From JBEOJY01 sp040275305 (lineage in GTDB: Bacteria > Pseudomonadota > Alphaproteobacteria > UBA9219), in contig JBEOJY010000001.1 in the NCBI GenBank assembly GCA_040275305.1, positions 1 to 64,000 of the forward strand: a DNA stretch of 64,000 nt. The letters run 5' to 3'. Below, one piece after another: positions 8,138 to 16,660 of this stretch. Position numbers and translations under genes: made by a program. A model generated the notes under the pieces. The model was not told the DNA's origin, did no database searches, and saw nothing but the letters and a program-made list of their open reading frames with translations. Numbering within the stretch: the first letter of the stretch is position 1; each line of letters starts with the position of its first letter.

Positions 8138-9121
8138 ATGCGCAGCAACGACGCCTATATGGATCGCAATCTGGCTTTGGAACTCGCGCGGGTCACGGAG
8201 GCGGCGGCTTTGTCGGCTTCCTTGCTGGTCGGGCGCGGCGACGAGAAGCAGGCCGATCAGGTCGCGGTCAATGCGATGCGCCGCGCGTTGGGGACGTTGC
8301 AGATCGAAGGCACTGTGGTTATTGGCGAGGGCGAGCGCGACGAGGCTCCGATGCTTTATATCGGCGAGAAAGTCGGCGCGGGCGACGGTCCGAAGGTCGA
8401 TATCGCGCTTGATCCGCTGGAAGGCACGACGATCACGGCACATGGCGGCAACAACGCCTTGGCGGTTATCGCGATGGCGGAAGCCGGTGGATTTTTGCAT
8501 GCGCCGGACGTTTACATGGACAAGATTGCGGTCGGGGCGGGATTGCCGGATCATATCGTCGATCTCGACGCGCCGGTGGCGGAGAATTTGAAAAACCTCG
8601 CCAAGGCCAAGGGCGCCAAGCTTTCCGAGCTTCAGGTTTGCATCCTTGATCGTCCGCGCCATGCGGAACTTATCGCCAAGGTGCGCGAGACGGGCGCGCG
8701 CATCGCGCTGATTTGCGACGGAGACGTATCCGGTGTGATCGCGACTTCGCAGCCCGATAGCGGCATCGACATGTATATCGGCACGGGCGGCGCTCCGGAG
8801 GGAGTGCTGGCCGCTGCGGCTTTGCAATGTATCGGCGGTCAGATGCAGGGGCGTTTGCTGTTCCGCAACGACGACGAGAAAGCTCGCGCGGCGAAGTCCG
8901 GCGTCACAGACCTCAATCGCAAGTACGAGATGAACGATCTTGCGCATGGCGATATCATGTTCGCGGCGTCTGGCGTGACCAACGGCACGATGCTGCGCGG
9001 CGTGCGGCGCTTCGCGGGCGGCGCGATCACGCATACCGTCGTCATGCGGGCCAAGAGTGGCACGGTGCGCTACATCGAGGCGCATCACAACTTCCGCAAG
9101 AAGCCGCTTTCGGACGCTTGA
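8138..9121 (+). CDS. glpX: Fructose-1,6-bisphosphatase class II
   Basis: Hydrolyses fructose-1,6-bisphosphate in gluconeogenesis; some homologues also act on sedoheptulose-1,7-bisphosphate. 327 residues, family-typical. Visible signatures: G-E-G-E-R-D-E-A-P-M-L and D-P-L-E-G-T-T for metal and phosphate binding, then Y-I-G-T-G-G-A-P-E-G-V-L-A-A-A-A in the C-terminal half. The start at 8138 is preceded by GAAAGGG. 149 bases separate it from hom, so it may have its own promoter. Confidence 0.96.
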   Translation: MRSNDAYMDRNLALELARVTEAAALSASLLVGRGDEKQADQVAVNAMRRALGTLQIEGTVVIGEGERDEAPMLYIGEKVGAGDGPKVDIALDPLEGTTITAHGGNNALAVIAMAEAGGFLHAPDVYMDKIAVGAGLPDHIVDLDAPVAENLKNLAKAKGAKLSELQVCILDRPRHAELIAKVRETGARIALICDGDVSGVIATSQPDSGIDMYIGTGGAPEGVLAAAALQCIGGQMQGRLLFRNDDEKARAAKSGVTDLNRKYEMNDLAHGDIMFAASGVTNGTMLRGVRRFAGGAITHTVVMRAKSGTVRYIEAHHNFRKKPLSDA

Positions 9122-9185
9122 GACAATAAGTTTGACGACCTTTGACAAGACTGGCAATATTCGACTGCGTTTGTTCGTCTAATCC

Positions 9186-9271
9186 TACTGCGTCAATAAA
9201 CGGCTCTTTATTCGACGTTTGTCGCTGTAGGTTCATGGAAGGCCTTCGGCATAGTATTTATTGACGCAGTA
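9186..9271. repeat. Perfect 15-bp inverted repeat, 86 bp overall
   Basis: TACTGCGTCAATAAA at 9186-9200 and its exact complement at 9257-9271, with 56 bases between. It directly abuts the MITE-like element at 9275. It could be the end pair of another small element, a large stem-loop after glpX, or a binding site. No coding sequence is inside. Confidence 0.6.
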
Positions 9272-9274
9272 ATA

Positions 9275-9442
9275 GACCTCTTGCATAACTGTTAAAGTCA
9301 AGAACATGGGATGCCCGCCTTCGCGGGCATGACAGGATTTTGGCAAAAATCGTCCTTAATCCCGGCGTCACACCCGCCCCCGCCTCCGCGAGGACAGGCT
9401 CCGGCGGGTGTCTCATTTTTCTGTATAGTTATGCAAGAAGTC
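9275..9442. mobile_element. MITE-like element with IS5-type ends (non-coding)
   Basis: Terminal inverted repeats GACCTCTTGCATAAC (9275-9289) and GTTATGCAAGAAGTC (9428-9442) match at 14 of 15 positions. The element is flanked on both sides by TA, which fits a 2-bp target duplication. The ends resemble the GAGACCTTTGCA-type termini of IS5-family elements, from memory. The inside holds two short palindromes (9311-9330 and about 9370-9410) and no gene. A fragment related to its left end recurs at 13267-13325. Assignment to a transposase family is inference. Confidence 0.6.
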
Positions 9443-9463
9443 TAATACTAATAGGTCGTTTCA

Positions 9464-9727
9464 ATGATCACTGCCTATGACGCAATCGGGCTGGCTGGCG
9501 TAGTGGCGACGCTTTATGCCTACGCGCGGGTGCAGTGGCAGCGCGAGTATGCCAAGAATATCTGGTTTTCCTTGCATAATCTGATTGGAGCGATTTGCAT
9601 GCTCGTCACATTGTCGGAAAACTGGAATCTCTCATCTTTCACGGTTAACGTGGTCTGGTCGTGCATCAGTTTGTACGGCGTTTACCGATGCCTGAAATAC
9701 AGGTGGCAATCCAGACGCGAGGGGTAG
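9464..9727 (+). CDS. Small CBU_0592-type integral membrane protein
   Basis: 87 residues with about three hydrophobic segments. The pattern D-A-I-G-L-A-G-V near the start, then N-L-I-G-A-I-C-M-L-V-T-L, N-W-N-L-S-S-F and S-L-Y-G-V-Y-R is that of the small CBU_0592-like membrane protein family, whose function is unknown. It begins 21 bases after the MITE-like element, so the element may have replaced its original upstream sequence. A large palindrome with a T-run follows. Confidence 0.7.
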   Translation: MITAYDAIGLAGVVATLYAYARVQWQREYAKNIWFSLHNLIGAICMLVTLSENWNLSSFTVNVVWSCISLYGVYRCLKYRWQSRREG

Positions 9728-9765
9728 ATTCATGCCAACGGAACGGATTGTTGAAAGAGAACCAC

Positions 9766-9861
9766 ATGGGATGCCCGCCTTCGCGGGCATGACGGGACTT
9801 ATGGCAAGTCAGTGCCATAAATCCTGTCGTCATGCCCGCGAAGGCGGGCATCCCATTTTTT
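9766..9861 (+). terminator. Long palindrome of the GCCCGCCTTCGCGGGC family followed by T-run
   Basis: Arms 9766-9806 and 9814-9856 are near-perfect complements and contain two copies of the GCCCGCCTTCGCGGGC core facing each other. Six T follow the right arm, so on the plus strand it should act as an intrinsic terminator after the membrane protein gene and before recJ. The same core occurs in paired form at 16525-16660, 40561-40682 and 41358-41450. Confidence 0.75.
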
Positions 9862-9900
9862 GTTTGAAACGTCTGATCAATGCGATAACAGCGAGCTAAC

Positions 9901-11700
9901 ATGGCACAGGGCCTGCCGTCCTCCGAAGCAACAGGCCAATCAGATGATCGCGCTTTTCTTGGCGTGGCGCGCTCGTTTACCGGGCGGAGGTGGGTCGCGC
10001 GGGCGAGCGATGAGCGGTTGGCGCTGGCGTTGGCGCAGCGGCATGCTTTGCCGGACATATTGGCACGAAGTCTTGCATCGCGTGGGATAGGGCTTGGGGA
10101 CGCGGAGGCGTTTCTGGCGCCGAAATTGCGCGAGGTTTTGCCCGATCCTTATCGTTTGAAAGATATGGAAGCGGCGGCGTTGCGTATGGTGGTCGCGGTC
10201 ATGGGCGCGGAGCGCGTGGCGGTGTTCGGGGATTACGATGTGGACGGCGCGACTTCGTCGGCGTTGTTGATGCGCTTCTCGCAGGCGGTTGGTTGTTCCT
10301 TGAGGCTTTATGTGCCGGACAGATTGCGCGAAGGGTATGGGCCGAACGCGCCCGCGATGCGCCAACTGGCCGAGGAGGGGATCAAGCTGGTCGTATGCGT
10401 CGATTGCGGCGCGACGGCGCATGAAGCCTTGGCTGCGGCGAAGGAGGCGGGGCTGGATGTCATTGTCCTCGACCATCATGCGACCGAGGCGGCATTGCCT
10501 CCGGCCTTTGCTTTGGTGAATCCCAATCGGATCGACGAAGATGGAGCCTATGGAAATTTGGCTGCGGTCGGCGTGACTTATCTGTTCGTGATTGCCGTTA
10601 ACCGCGCTTTGCGCGAAGCGGGGTGGTATGGGGTTTCGCGGCGCGAGCCTGACTTGTTGGGGCTGTTGGATCTCGTCGCGCTCGGCACCGTCTGCGATGT
10701 CGTCAAGCTTACGGGGCTTAATCGCGCTTTTGTCACGCAGGGGTTGCGCGTTATGGCCAAGCGTGGAAATGCCGGGATAGCAGCTTTGGCGGCGGTGGCG
10801 GGGTGTCGTCCGGTTCTGGACGCTTTTTCTGCGGGGTTTCAACTTGGGCCGCGCGTCAATGCGGGCGGGCGCGTGGGCGAGGCCGATCTTGGCGCTAAAC
10901 TTTTGTTCACGCAGGATGCTTCGGTGGCGCAGACGTTGGCGCAGCATCTGCATGCGCTTAACGAAGAGCGGCGGATGATCGAGGCGCAGATATTGGCCGA
11001 CGCGGACGAGATGGTTTTTTTGGAAGATTCTCCGATGGTGTTCGCGTCGTCGGAGCGATGGCATCCCGGCGTGATTGGGATCGTCGCTTCGCGCTTGAAG
11101 GATAAATATCATCGGCCTGCGATTGTCGTGGCGTTGCAGGGCGAGATTGGGAAAGGCTCAGGACGCTCGGTGAGCGGTGTCGATCTCGGCGCGCATGTGC
11201 TGGCGGCGCGGCAGGCGGGGTTGCTGGTCAATGGGGGTGGACATGCGATGGCGGCGGGGTTGACGGTCGAGCGCGGCAAGCTTGGCGCGTTGCAGGAATT
11301 TCTGGCGGGGAGGATCGGGCGGCAGATCGAGGCGGCGCCGCTTGTGCCTTCGCTTGCGTTGGATGGGCTGGCGACGGCCGGCGGGTTGCATGTCGAGTTT
11401 TTGGAGCAGATGGCGTGCCTCGCGCCGTTCGGGGCGGGCAATCCGGAGCCGCGCTTCGCGTTAGCTGGTTGCCGTGTCGTGCGGGCCAATGTTGTGGGCG
11501 AGAAGCATGTCAGCGTGATTGTTTCCCAAGGCGGAGCGAGCTTGCGCGGGATCGCGTTTCGCGCGATGGACAGCGATTTGGGGCTGGCGTTGCTATCGCT
11601 TAAAGGGAGGCCTTGCCACCTCGCGGGCCATGCGCGGCTCGACGAATGGCAGGGGCAGAGGCGTGCGCAGATTCACATCGACGACGCGGCGGAGGGGTGA
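9901..11700 (+). CDS. recJ: Single-stranded-DNA-specific exonuclease RecJ
   Basis: 5'-3' ssDNA exonuclease of RecF-type recombination, mismatch repair and base-excision repair. 599 residues, normal size. DHH domain motifs: F-G-D-Y-D-V-D-G-A-T at about residues 110-119, V-V-C-V-D-C-G and V-L-D-H-H. The DHHA1 domain shows N-G-G-G-H-A-M-A-A-G, and a C-terminal OB-like region follows. The last 160 bases of the gene (11541-11700), including the stop, recur without a mismatch at 13098-13257, after the restriction-modification genes. The start at 9901 is the first Met after the palindrome. Confidence 0.96.
   Translation: MAQGLPSSEATGQSDDRAFLGVARSFTGRRWVARASDERLALALAQRHALPDILARSLASRGIGLGDAEAFLAPKLREVLPDPYRLKDMEAAALRMVVAVMGAERVAVFGDYDVDGATSSALLMRFSQAVGCSLRLYVPDRLREGYGPNAPAMRQLAEEGIKLVVCVDCGATAHEALAAAKEAGLDVIVLDHHATEAALPPAFALVNPNRIDEDGAYGNLAAVGVTYLFVIAVNRALREAGWYGVSRREPDLLGLLDLVALGTVCDVVKLTGLNRAFVTQGLRVMAKRGNAGIAALAAVAGCRPVLDAFSAGFQLGPRVNAGGRVGEADLGAKLLFTQDASVAQTLAQHLHALNEERRMIEAQILADADEMVFLEDSPMVFASSERWHPGVIGIVASRLKDKYHRPAIVVALQGEIGKGSGRSVSGVDLGAHVLAARQAGLLVNGGGHAMAAGLTVERGKLGALQEFLAGRIGRQIEAAPLVPSLALDGLATAGGLHVEFLEQMACLAPFGAGNPEPRFALAGCRVVRANVVGEKHVSVIVSQGGASLRGIAFRAMDSDLGLALLSLKGRPCHLAGHARLDEWQGQRRAQIHIDDAAEG
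11541..11700 (+). repeat. 160-bp direct repeat, copy A (recJ 3' end)
   Basis: Identical at all 160 positions to 13098-13257; the match stops at 11540/13097 on the left and exactly at the stop codon on the right. The two copies bracket the restriction-modification genes. It is a long target duplication, far longer than the 2-14 bp made by transposases. Confidence 0.95.
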
Positions 11701-11761
11701 ATAGTGGCGAATCGGATTAAGAAATATTAGGCTGACATCTTGAAAACATGGGGAATTCATT

Positions 11762-12349
11762 ATGAGCGAAAATTTGCTCCCAAAATTTATTCGCGAAAAC
11801 TACGAGGCGCATGAATGGAAGCACGCCTGCGCAATCTTGGCACAGGATTTTCCAGAAGAATGGAAGGATATTTGTGAGGTTTTGACCGGGTTCAGGTTTT
11901 ACAGGAGTTGGATTTCTGTGGGCGGCGGACGCAAATCGAAGGTTTCCGAGGCGATTGACCAGCCCCTTTATCAGAAGGGATGGGTGGAAAAGAAGTTTCA
12001 GACGGAGATATTGGTTGACGAGCAAGTCATCGAGTCTCCAACCCATCAAATTGATTGCTTCAAGAATAGAATTGCTCTTGAGATCGAATGGAATAACAAG
12101 GACCCATTTTACGACAGAGATCTCAATAATTTTCGTCTTTTGTTCGATCTTCGCGCCGTAAGCGTAGGCATCATCATTACTCGTTGCGACGATTTGCAGG
12201 TTATTTTTGATGACGTAGGCAGAGGAAGCAGCTTTGGCGCTTCGACGACCCATATCGGAAAGTTACTGCCTCGCGTCAGGGGTGGCGGAGGAGGTGGGTG
12301 TCCTTTGTTGGTATTGGGTATTACAAAGAATTTGTATTGCGAAGACTAG
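11762..12349 (+). CDS. BglII/BstYI-like type II restriction endonuclease
   Basis: 195 residues. The PD-(D/E)XK-type centre is visible as I-D-C-F at D98, then A-L-E-I-E-W-N-N-K with E107, E109 and K113, the layout of BglII/BstYI-type enzymes (D..E-x-Q/E). Those enzymes cut around GATC; the site of this one is unknown. Partner of the adenine methyltransferase 36 bases downstream on the same strand, which supports the restriction role. The gene is richer in A and T than recJ. No controller (C) gene is visible. Confidence 0.75.
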   Translation: MSENLLPKFIRENYEAHEWKHACAILAQDFPEEWKDICEVLTGFRFYRSWISVGGGRKSKVSEAIDQPLYQKGWVEKKFQTEILVDEQVIESPTHQIDCFKNRIALEIEWNNKDPFYDRDLNNFRLLFDLRAVSVGIIITRCDDLQVIFDDVGRGSSFGASTTHIGKLLPRVRGGGGGGCPLLVLGITKNLYCED

Positions 12350-12385
12350 CGCAGGTTCAGACGTTCAGGAACAGAGGAGAAGCCA

Positions 12386-13075
12386 GTGGTTCGACCGGAC
12401 TCAAAGCGTGTTGCTGAAGCCACTCAAGATTTAGAGGGAGCGTTTGATGAGATTGAAGGAAGGCGCTTTCGGACCATTCTTGCCGATCCTCCGTGGCAGT
12501 TTCAGAACAGAACAGGGAAAATGGCTCCTGAACATAAGAGATTGCTCCGTTATAGCACTATGGGCGTGGGGGAGATTATGGCGCTTCCCGTAAACGCGAT
12601 GTCTGCAGACACAGCGCACTTATATTTATGGGTGCCCAATGCGCTGCTCATGGAGGGATTGCGAGTTATGGGAGCTTGGGGGTTCACCTATAAAACAAAT
12701 ATAATTTGGCACAAAATTAGAAAAGACGGGGGATCCGATGGGCGTGGAGTTGGGTTCTATTTTAGAAACGTGACTGAAATCATATTGTTTGGCACGAAAG
12801 GCAAGAGTGCGCGTACCCTTGCTCCGGGTCGTCGTCAAGTGAACCTTATTGCCAAGCAGAAACGCGAACATTCCCGCAAACCAGACGAAGCCTATGATTT
12901 GATTGAATCATGCAGTCCCGGTCCTTATCTGGAGTTGTTTGCGCGTGGCAAGCGTCCAGGGTGGTCTGTGTGGGGCAACGAGGCTTCTGAAGATTATTTT
13001 CCAAGTTGGAACACGTATGCCAATCATTCTCAGGCAGATAGGGCTGCTTTGCCTTTCCATGCCTATGAGGGGTAG
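12386..13075 (+). CDS. MT-A70 family N6-adenine DNA methyltransferase
   Basis: 229 residues from a GTG at 12386 with AGAGGAGA upstream. Catalytic motif D-P-P-W at 34-37, followed by the MT-A70 landmarks L-Y-L-W-V-P-N-A, the T-N-I-I-W-H-K segment, N-V-T-E-I-I-L-F-G, and near the C-terminus P-Y-L-E-L-F-A-R-x6-W-S-x-W-G-N-E. These proteins transfer a methyl group from S-adenosylmethionine to adenine. With the endonuclease just before it, this is a complete type II restriction-modification pair; the methylase protects the host site. Confidence 0.85.
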   Translation: MVRPDSKRVAEATQDLEGAFDEIEGRRFRTILADPPWQFQNRTGKMAPEHKRLLRYSTMGVGEIMALPVNAMSADTAHLYLWVPNALLMEGLRVMGAWGFTYKTNIIWHKIRKDGGSDGRGVGFYFRNVTEIILFGTKGKSARTLAPGRRQVNLIAKQKREHSRKPDEAYDLIESCSPGPYLELFARGKRPGWSVWGNEASEDYFPSWNTYANHSQADRAALPFHAYEG

Positions 13076-13097
13076 AGAGCGCAAAGGCCGTTTCTGC

Positions 13098-13257
13098 CTT
13101 GCGCGGGATCGCGTTTCGCGCGATGGACAGCGATTTGGGGCTGGCGTTGCTATCGCTTAAAGGGAGGCCTTGCCACCTCGCGGGCCATGCGCGGCTCGAC
13201 GAATGGCAGGGGCAGAGGCGTGCGCAGATTCACATCGACGACGCGGCGGAGGGGTGA
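13098..13257 (+). repeat. 160-bp direct repeat, copy B (recJ 3' end remnant)
   Basis: Second, non-functional copy of recJ codons for the last 52 residues plus stop, identical to 11541-11700. No start or promoter precedes it; it joins unrelated sequence at 13097. It marks the right border of the inserted restriction-modification segment. Confidence 0.95.
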
Positions 13258-13266
13258 GGGCTACAT

Positions 13267-13325
13267 TAGACTCCTTGCATAATCGTTGAAGTCAAGAACG
13301 TGGGATGCCTTCGCGGGCATGACAG
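13267..13325. repeat. Fragment related to the MITE left end
   Basis: Resembles 9273-9333 (TAGAC, TTGCATAA, AAGTCAAGAAC, TGGGATGCC in the same order) and ends in the TTCGCGGGCATGACAGG core. No matching right end was found close by, so it looks truncated. Confidence 0.5.
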
Positions 13326-13367
13326 GCCGCGAAAAGAAGACAAGCTTGGCGCGTAACCCCTTAAGCG

Positions 13368-14357
13368 TTATGCTTCCACTTGTTGAATGGCGGAGAGAAG
13401 CCAGCGACCGCCGTTTTGCGCACGCGCGAATGTCCATATTTCTTGGGCTTCCGTCGGCGCGGTTGCGCTGCCCTCGACAACGTAACCGGGGTCGTTCGGT
13501 TGCTGGTCGAGGCGCGCCATGTAATCTATCGCGCTCCATTTCAGGTGTACCGTGGCGTAATCCATTGCGTCTTCCGACCATGATTCGATCAGGTCTCCGG
13601 AAAGCATTTTGACATTCTCGACTTTGTTCACCAGTCCTCGGCTTGTGTTGGCGGCCAATTCCTGACTGAAATAATGTTGCATTTCCGATGTCAGATATTG
13701 ACGCAATTGCCCTGTGTCGACGCGATCCCATTCCGTCTGGATTTTCTCCAGCATCGATTGAAAGGTCTGATAATCCGTCTCGCCGACGGTCAAGGGCCTA
13801 TCTTGCGCGGTTGTCGCATTTGACCCTGCATAGGGCGACTCTTGTCGAAGCGCGTTCATGGCGGGCATGATCGTGGGCATGGAAAACGCCGTACCTGCTG
13901 GCATTCTGCGACTTTTAAACCAGCGAAATGCGAAGAAAGCCAAACCGCCGATCAGTAGAATCGGTAAAAGTCCCATGCCCCCCGATGCTGGAACGCCGCT
14001 GGCGGCGGCGGCGGCGCCATGGCCGAACAGGGCGTTGAACAATCCCATGCCTAGAAAACCACCGGCCAGACTGCTCAGGAAGGGGTGCGCGCCAAAGAAA
14101 GACTGCGCTGGCGCCGGAGCCATAGATGGCGCTGTCGGTCCCGTTTGAGGGTTTGGCGCTGTTGGTTGTGGTTTTGTCGTGGCGCTGCGCTCAATCGGTT
14201 GAGCTTTATATCGAGACGTGGAAGGCATGGATTGAAAGGTGTGTCCTCCACGGCTTCCAGAACTTTTTGCACCACCCGCTCGCGCCTCTGCCATATTCGG
14301 GGCCATTAAGGCCAATATGCATAGAAGCGTTAGAAAAATAGGAAGTTTCTTGTTCAT
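13368..14357 (-). CDS. Tim44-like domain membrane protein
   Basis: 329 residues from the Met at 14357 (M-N-K-K-L-P-I-F); the frame is open four codons upstream. N-terminal signal-like hydrophobic segment ending at M-A-E-A-R-A, then a Ser/Pro-rich linker, a Gly/Ala-rich membrane stretch near 90-150 with G-G-L-A-F-F-A-F-R-W-F, and a C-terminal Tim44-like domain (about 185-329) ending in E-I-W-T-F-A-R-x6-W-L-L-S-A-I-Q. Bacterial Tim44-like proteins are inner-membrane proteins of unclear role. Its neighbours give no further hint. Confidence 0.8.
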   Translation of the reverse strand: MNKKLPIFLTLLCILALMAPNMAEARAGGAKSSGSRGGHTFQSMPSTSRYKAQPIERSATTKPQPTAPNPQTGPTAPSMAPAPAQSFFGAHPFLSSLAGGFLGMGLFNALFGHGAAAAASGVPASGGMGLLPILLIGGLAFFAFRWFKSRRMPAGTAFSMPTIMPAMNALRQESPYAGSNATTAQDRPLTVGETDYQTFQSMLEKIQTEWDRVDTGQLRQYLTSEMQHYFSQELAANTSRGLVNKVENVKMLSGDLIESWSEDAMDYATVHLKWSAIDYMARLDQQPNDPGYVVEGSATAPTEAQEIWTFARAQNGGRWLLSAIQQVEA

Positions 14358-14417
14358 CGCGCGCACCATGATTTCAATCGCAAGACATTCTTGCCGATTC
14401 TCTCTTGTATTCTGGTA

Positions 14418-16436
14418 TCACACATCTACTTCCCTTACGAACTTGGCATTTTCCTGGATGAATTGGAAGCGGAGTTCCGGTTTGCGGCCCATAAGGCTTT
14501 CGACGAGGGTTTCGGTTTCCTTGATGTCGCGTAAGGCGGCTTCGTTGTTGGCGGCGGGGTCGTGGCCGTCGGCGGAGTCGTTGGCGGCGACGATGACGCG
14601 CAGGAGCGAGCGCTTGCGCGGGTCCATGGTGGTTTCGCGCAGCTGCGCGGGCATCATTTCGCCCAAGCCTTTGAAGCGGCTGATTTCCGGCTTGCCACGT
14701 CCAAAGGTTGTGGCGAGCAAATGGTCCTTGTGCGCGTCGTCCCGCGCGTAGGCGACGTTGCCGCCGTGGCTTAGGCGGTAGAGCGGAGGTTGCGCGAGGT
14801 AGAGGTTGCCGCCAGCGATGAGGCCCGGCATTTCTCGGTAGAAGAAAGTCATCAGCAGCGAGGCGATGTGCGCGCCGTCCACGTCGGCATCGGTCATGAT
14901 GATGATGCGTTCATAGCGTAGTTTGTCGAGGCGGAAATCCCGACCCATGCCGCAGCCCAGAGCCTGCGCGAGGTCGGCGAGTTCCTGATTGCCGCGCAGC
15001 TTATCGGAGGTCGCGCTGGCGACGTTGAGGATCTTGCCGCGCAGGGGCAGGATCGCTTGCGTATTGCGGTCGCGGGCTTGCTTGGCGGAGCCGCCCGCCG
15101 AGTCGCCTTCGACGAGGAAAATTTCGGTTCCTGCCGCCTGATTTTGCGAGCAATCCGCGAGCTTGCCGGGGAGGCGGAGCTTGCGCGTCGCGCTTTTGCG
15201 GGCGAGGTCTCTGGCTTGGTTGATCCTTGCGCGTTCTTCGGCGCGGAAGATGAGCTGGTCAAGCAGGGCTTTGCTTCCGGTGGCATCCGCTACCAGCCAG
15301 TGATCGAAGTGGTCCTTGACAACTTGATCGACAAGGCGGGTCGCTTCGACGTTCGCGAGCTTGTCCTTGGTTTGGCCCTGAAACTGCGGATTGCGGATGA
15401 AGAGCGAGAGCAGGACGGTGGCATCGCCGAAGGCTTCATCGCCAGTGATCGAGGCCGCGCGGCGGTTGCCGGTCATTTCGCCATAGGCGCGGAGGCCGCG
15501 CAGCAGCGCCAACCTCATGCCGCTTTCGTGCGTGCCGCCTTGGGGGGTCGGGATGGTGTTGCAGTAGGAGTTGCTGAAGCCGTCGCCGTCGGAAGGCCAT
15601 GCAACGGCCCATTCGACCTTGCCTTGTCCGTCGGGCAAGTCGGCGTTTCCGGCAAAGATTTGCTTGGTCAGCGTGTCGCGGTTTTCGAGCGTCGTCGCGA
15701 GATAATCGGCCAGACCGCCGGGAAAATGCAGGACGGCTTCGACGGGAGTTTTGTCTTCGCCATGGATGAGCGACGGATCGCATTTCCATCTGATTTCGAC
15801 GCCGCTGAAGAGGTAGGCTTTCGAGCGGGCCATGCGGAACATCGTCGCGGGCTTGAAGCTGTGCTTGTCGCCGAAGATCTGCGGGTCGGGGCGGAAGATC
15901 ACGGTCGTGCCGCGCCGATTGACGGGGCCGAGTTTCTTGAGTTTGCCTTGCGGCGTGCCACGGCTGAAGCTTTGGGCATAAAGTTGTTTGTCGCGGGCGA
16001 CTTCGACCGTTAGTTCCTCGGCCAGCGCGTTGACTACCGAGACGCCGACGCCGTGTAGGCCGCCGGAGGTTTCGTAGACTTTGTTCGAGAATTTTCCGCC
16101 GGAATGCAGCGTGGTCAGGATGACTTCGAGCGCCGATTTTCCGGGAAATTTCGGGTGGTTGTCGATGGGGATTCCGCGTCCATTGTCGCGGACCGTGACC
16201 TGATTGTTGGGCGCAAGTTCGATTTCGATGCGCGAGGCGTAGCCTGCCACGGCTTCGTCCATCGCGTTGTCGAGCACTTCGGCGACAAGGTGATGCAGCG
16301 CGGTTTCGTCGGTTCCGCCGATATACATGCCGGGGCGGCGGCGCACGGGTTCGAGGCCTTCGAGGACTTCGATGTCTTCAGCGTCGTAGCTGTCGGTTTT
16401 TTTGCGGGCTGCGCTGGATGCAAGAAGGTCGGCCAT
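14418..16436 (-). CDS. parE: DNA topoisomerase IV subunit B
   Basis: ATPase subunit of the decatenating type II topoisomerase. 672 residues from the Met at 16436. The GHKL ATPase domain shows E-V-L-D-N-A-M-D-E-A, D-N-G-R-G-I-P and G-G-L-H-G-V-G. The TOPRIM region has F-L-V-E-G-D-S-A-G-G-S and M-T-D-A-D-V-D-G-A-H; R-F-K-G-L-G-E-M is also present. A-L-D-N and D-K-L-R-G-N near the QAD-type segment and the overall length favour ParE over GyrB. The longer frame to 16556 was rejected because its first codons are read from a palindromic repeat (M-P-A-F-V-G-M-T). Confidence 0.93.
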   Translation of the reverse strand: MADLLASSAARKKTDSYDAEDIEVLEGLEPVRRRPGMYIGGTDETALHHLVAEVLDNAMDEAVAGYASRIEIELAPNNQVTVRDNGRGIPIDNHPKFPGKSALEVILTTLHSGGKFSNKVYETSGGLHGVGVSVVNALAEELTVEVARDKQLYAQSFSRGTPQGKLKKLGPVNRRGTTVIFRPDPQIFGDKHSFKPATMFRMARSKAYLFSGVEIRWKCDPSLIHGEDKTPVEAVLHFPGGLADYLATTLENRDTLTKQIFAGNADLPDGQGKVEWAVAWPSDGDGFSNSYCNTIPTPQGGTHESGMRLALLRGLRAYGEMTGNRRAASITGDEAFGDATVLLSLFIRNPQFQGQTKDKLANVEATRLVDQVVKDHFDHWLVADATGSKALLDQLIFRAEERARINQARDLARKSATRKLRLPGKLADCSQNQAAGTEIFLVEGDSAGGSAKQARDRNTQAILPLRGKILNVASATSDKLRGNQELADLAQALGCGMGRDFRLDKLRYERIIIMTDADVDGAHIASLLMTFFYREMPGLIAGGNLYLAQPPLYRLSHGGNVAYARDDAHKDHLLATTFGRGKPEISRFKGLGEMMPAQLRETTMDPRKRSLLRVIVAANDSADGHDPAANNEAALRDIKETETLVESLMGRKPELRFQFIQENAKFVREVDV

Positions 16437-16524
16437 GATGCAATATGTTTTTCCCGGTTTGCTTATTGGTTCATTGGGACTTGAGCAAAGCTCGCGCGCT
16501 GAAGACTTGGGCGTAGTTCGCCGT

Positions 16525-16660
16525 AAGGCAATCGTCATGCCCACGAAGGCGGGCATCCATCTCCTATCCTTTTAACTGCATGCGCTTGGCTTGCAGAGGT
16601 TGCGCTTATTCCTAAGGTTGGGAGATGGATGCCCGCCTTCGTGGGCATGACGGTTGCCTT
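16525..16660. repeat. Long palindrome with 40-bp arms (GCCCGCCTTCGTGGGC family)
   Basis: Arms 16525-16564 and 16621-16660 match as inverted repeats at 39 of 40 positions. It lies between the end of the secretion block and the start of parE, where icmB would be expected. It could form a stable hairpin and stop transcription from the icm operon into parE. Confidence 0.85.

Noticed and set aside
9940..11112. Long minus-strand frame opposite recJ
   Set aside because: Composition typical of an antisense shadow and no ribosome site; recJ is certain.
16437..16556. N-terminal extension of ParE
   Set aside because: The added residues (M-P-A-F-V-G-M-T) come from a palindromic repeat; M-A-D-L-L at 16436 matches the family start.
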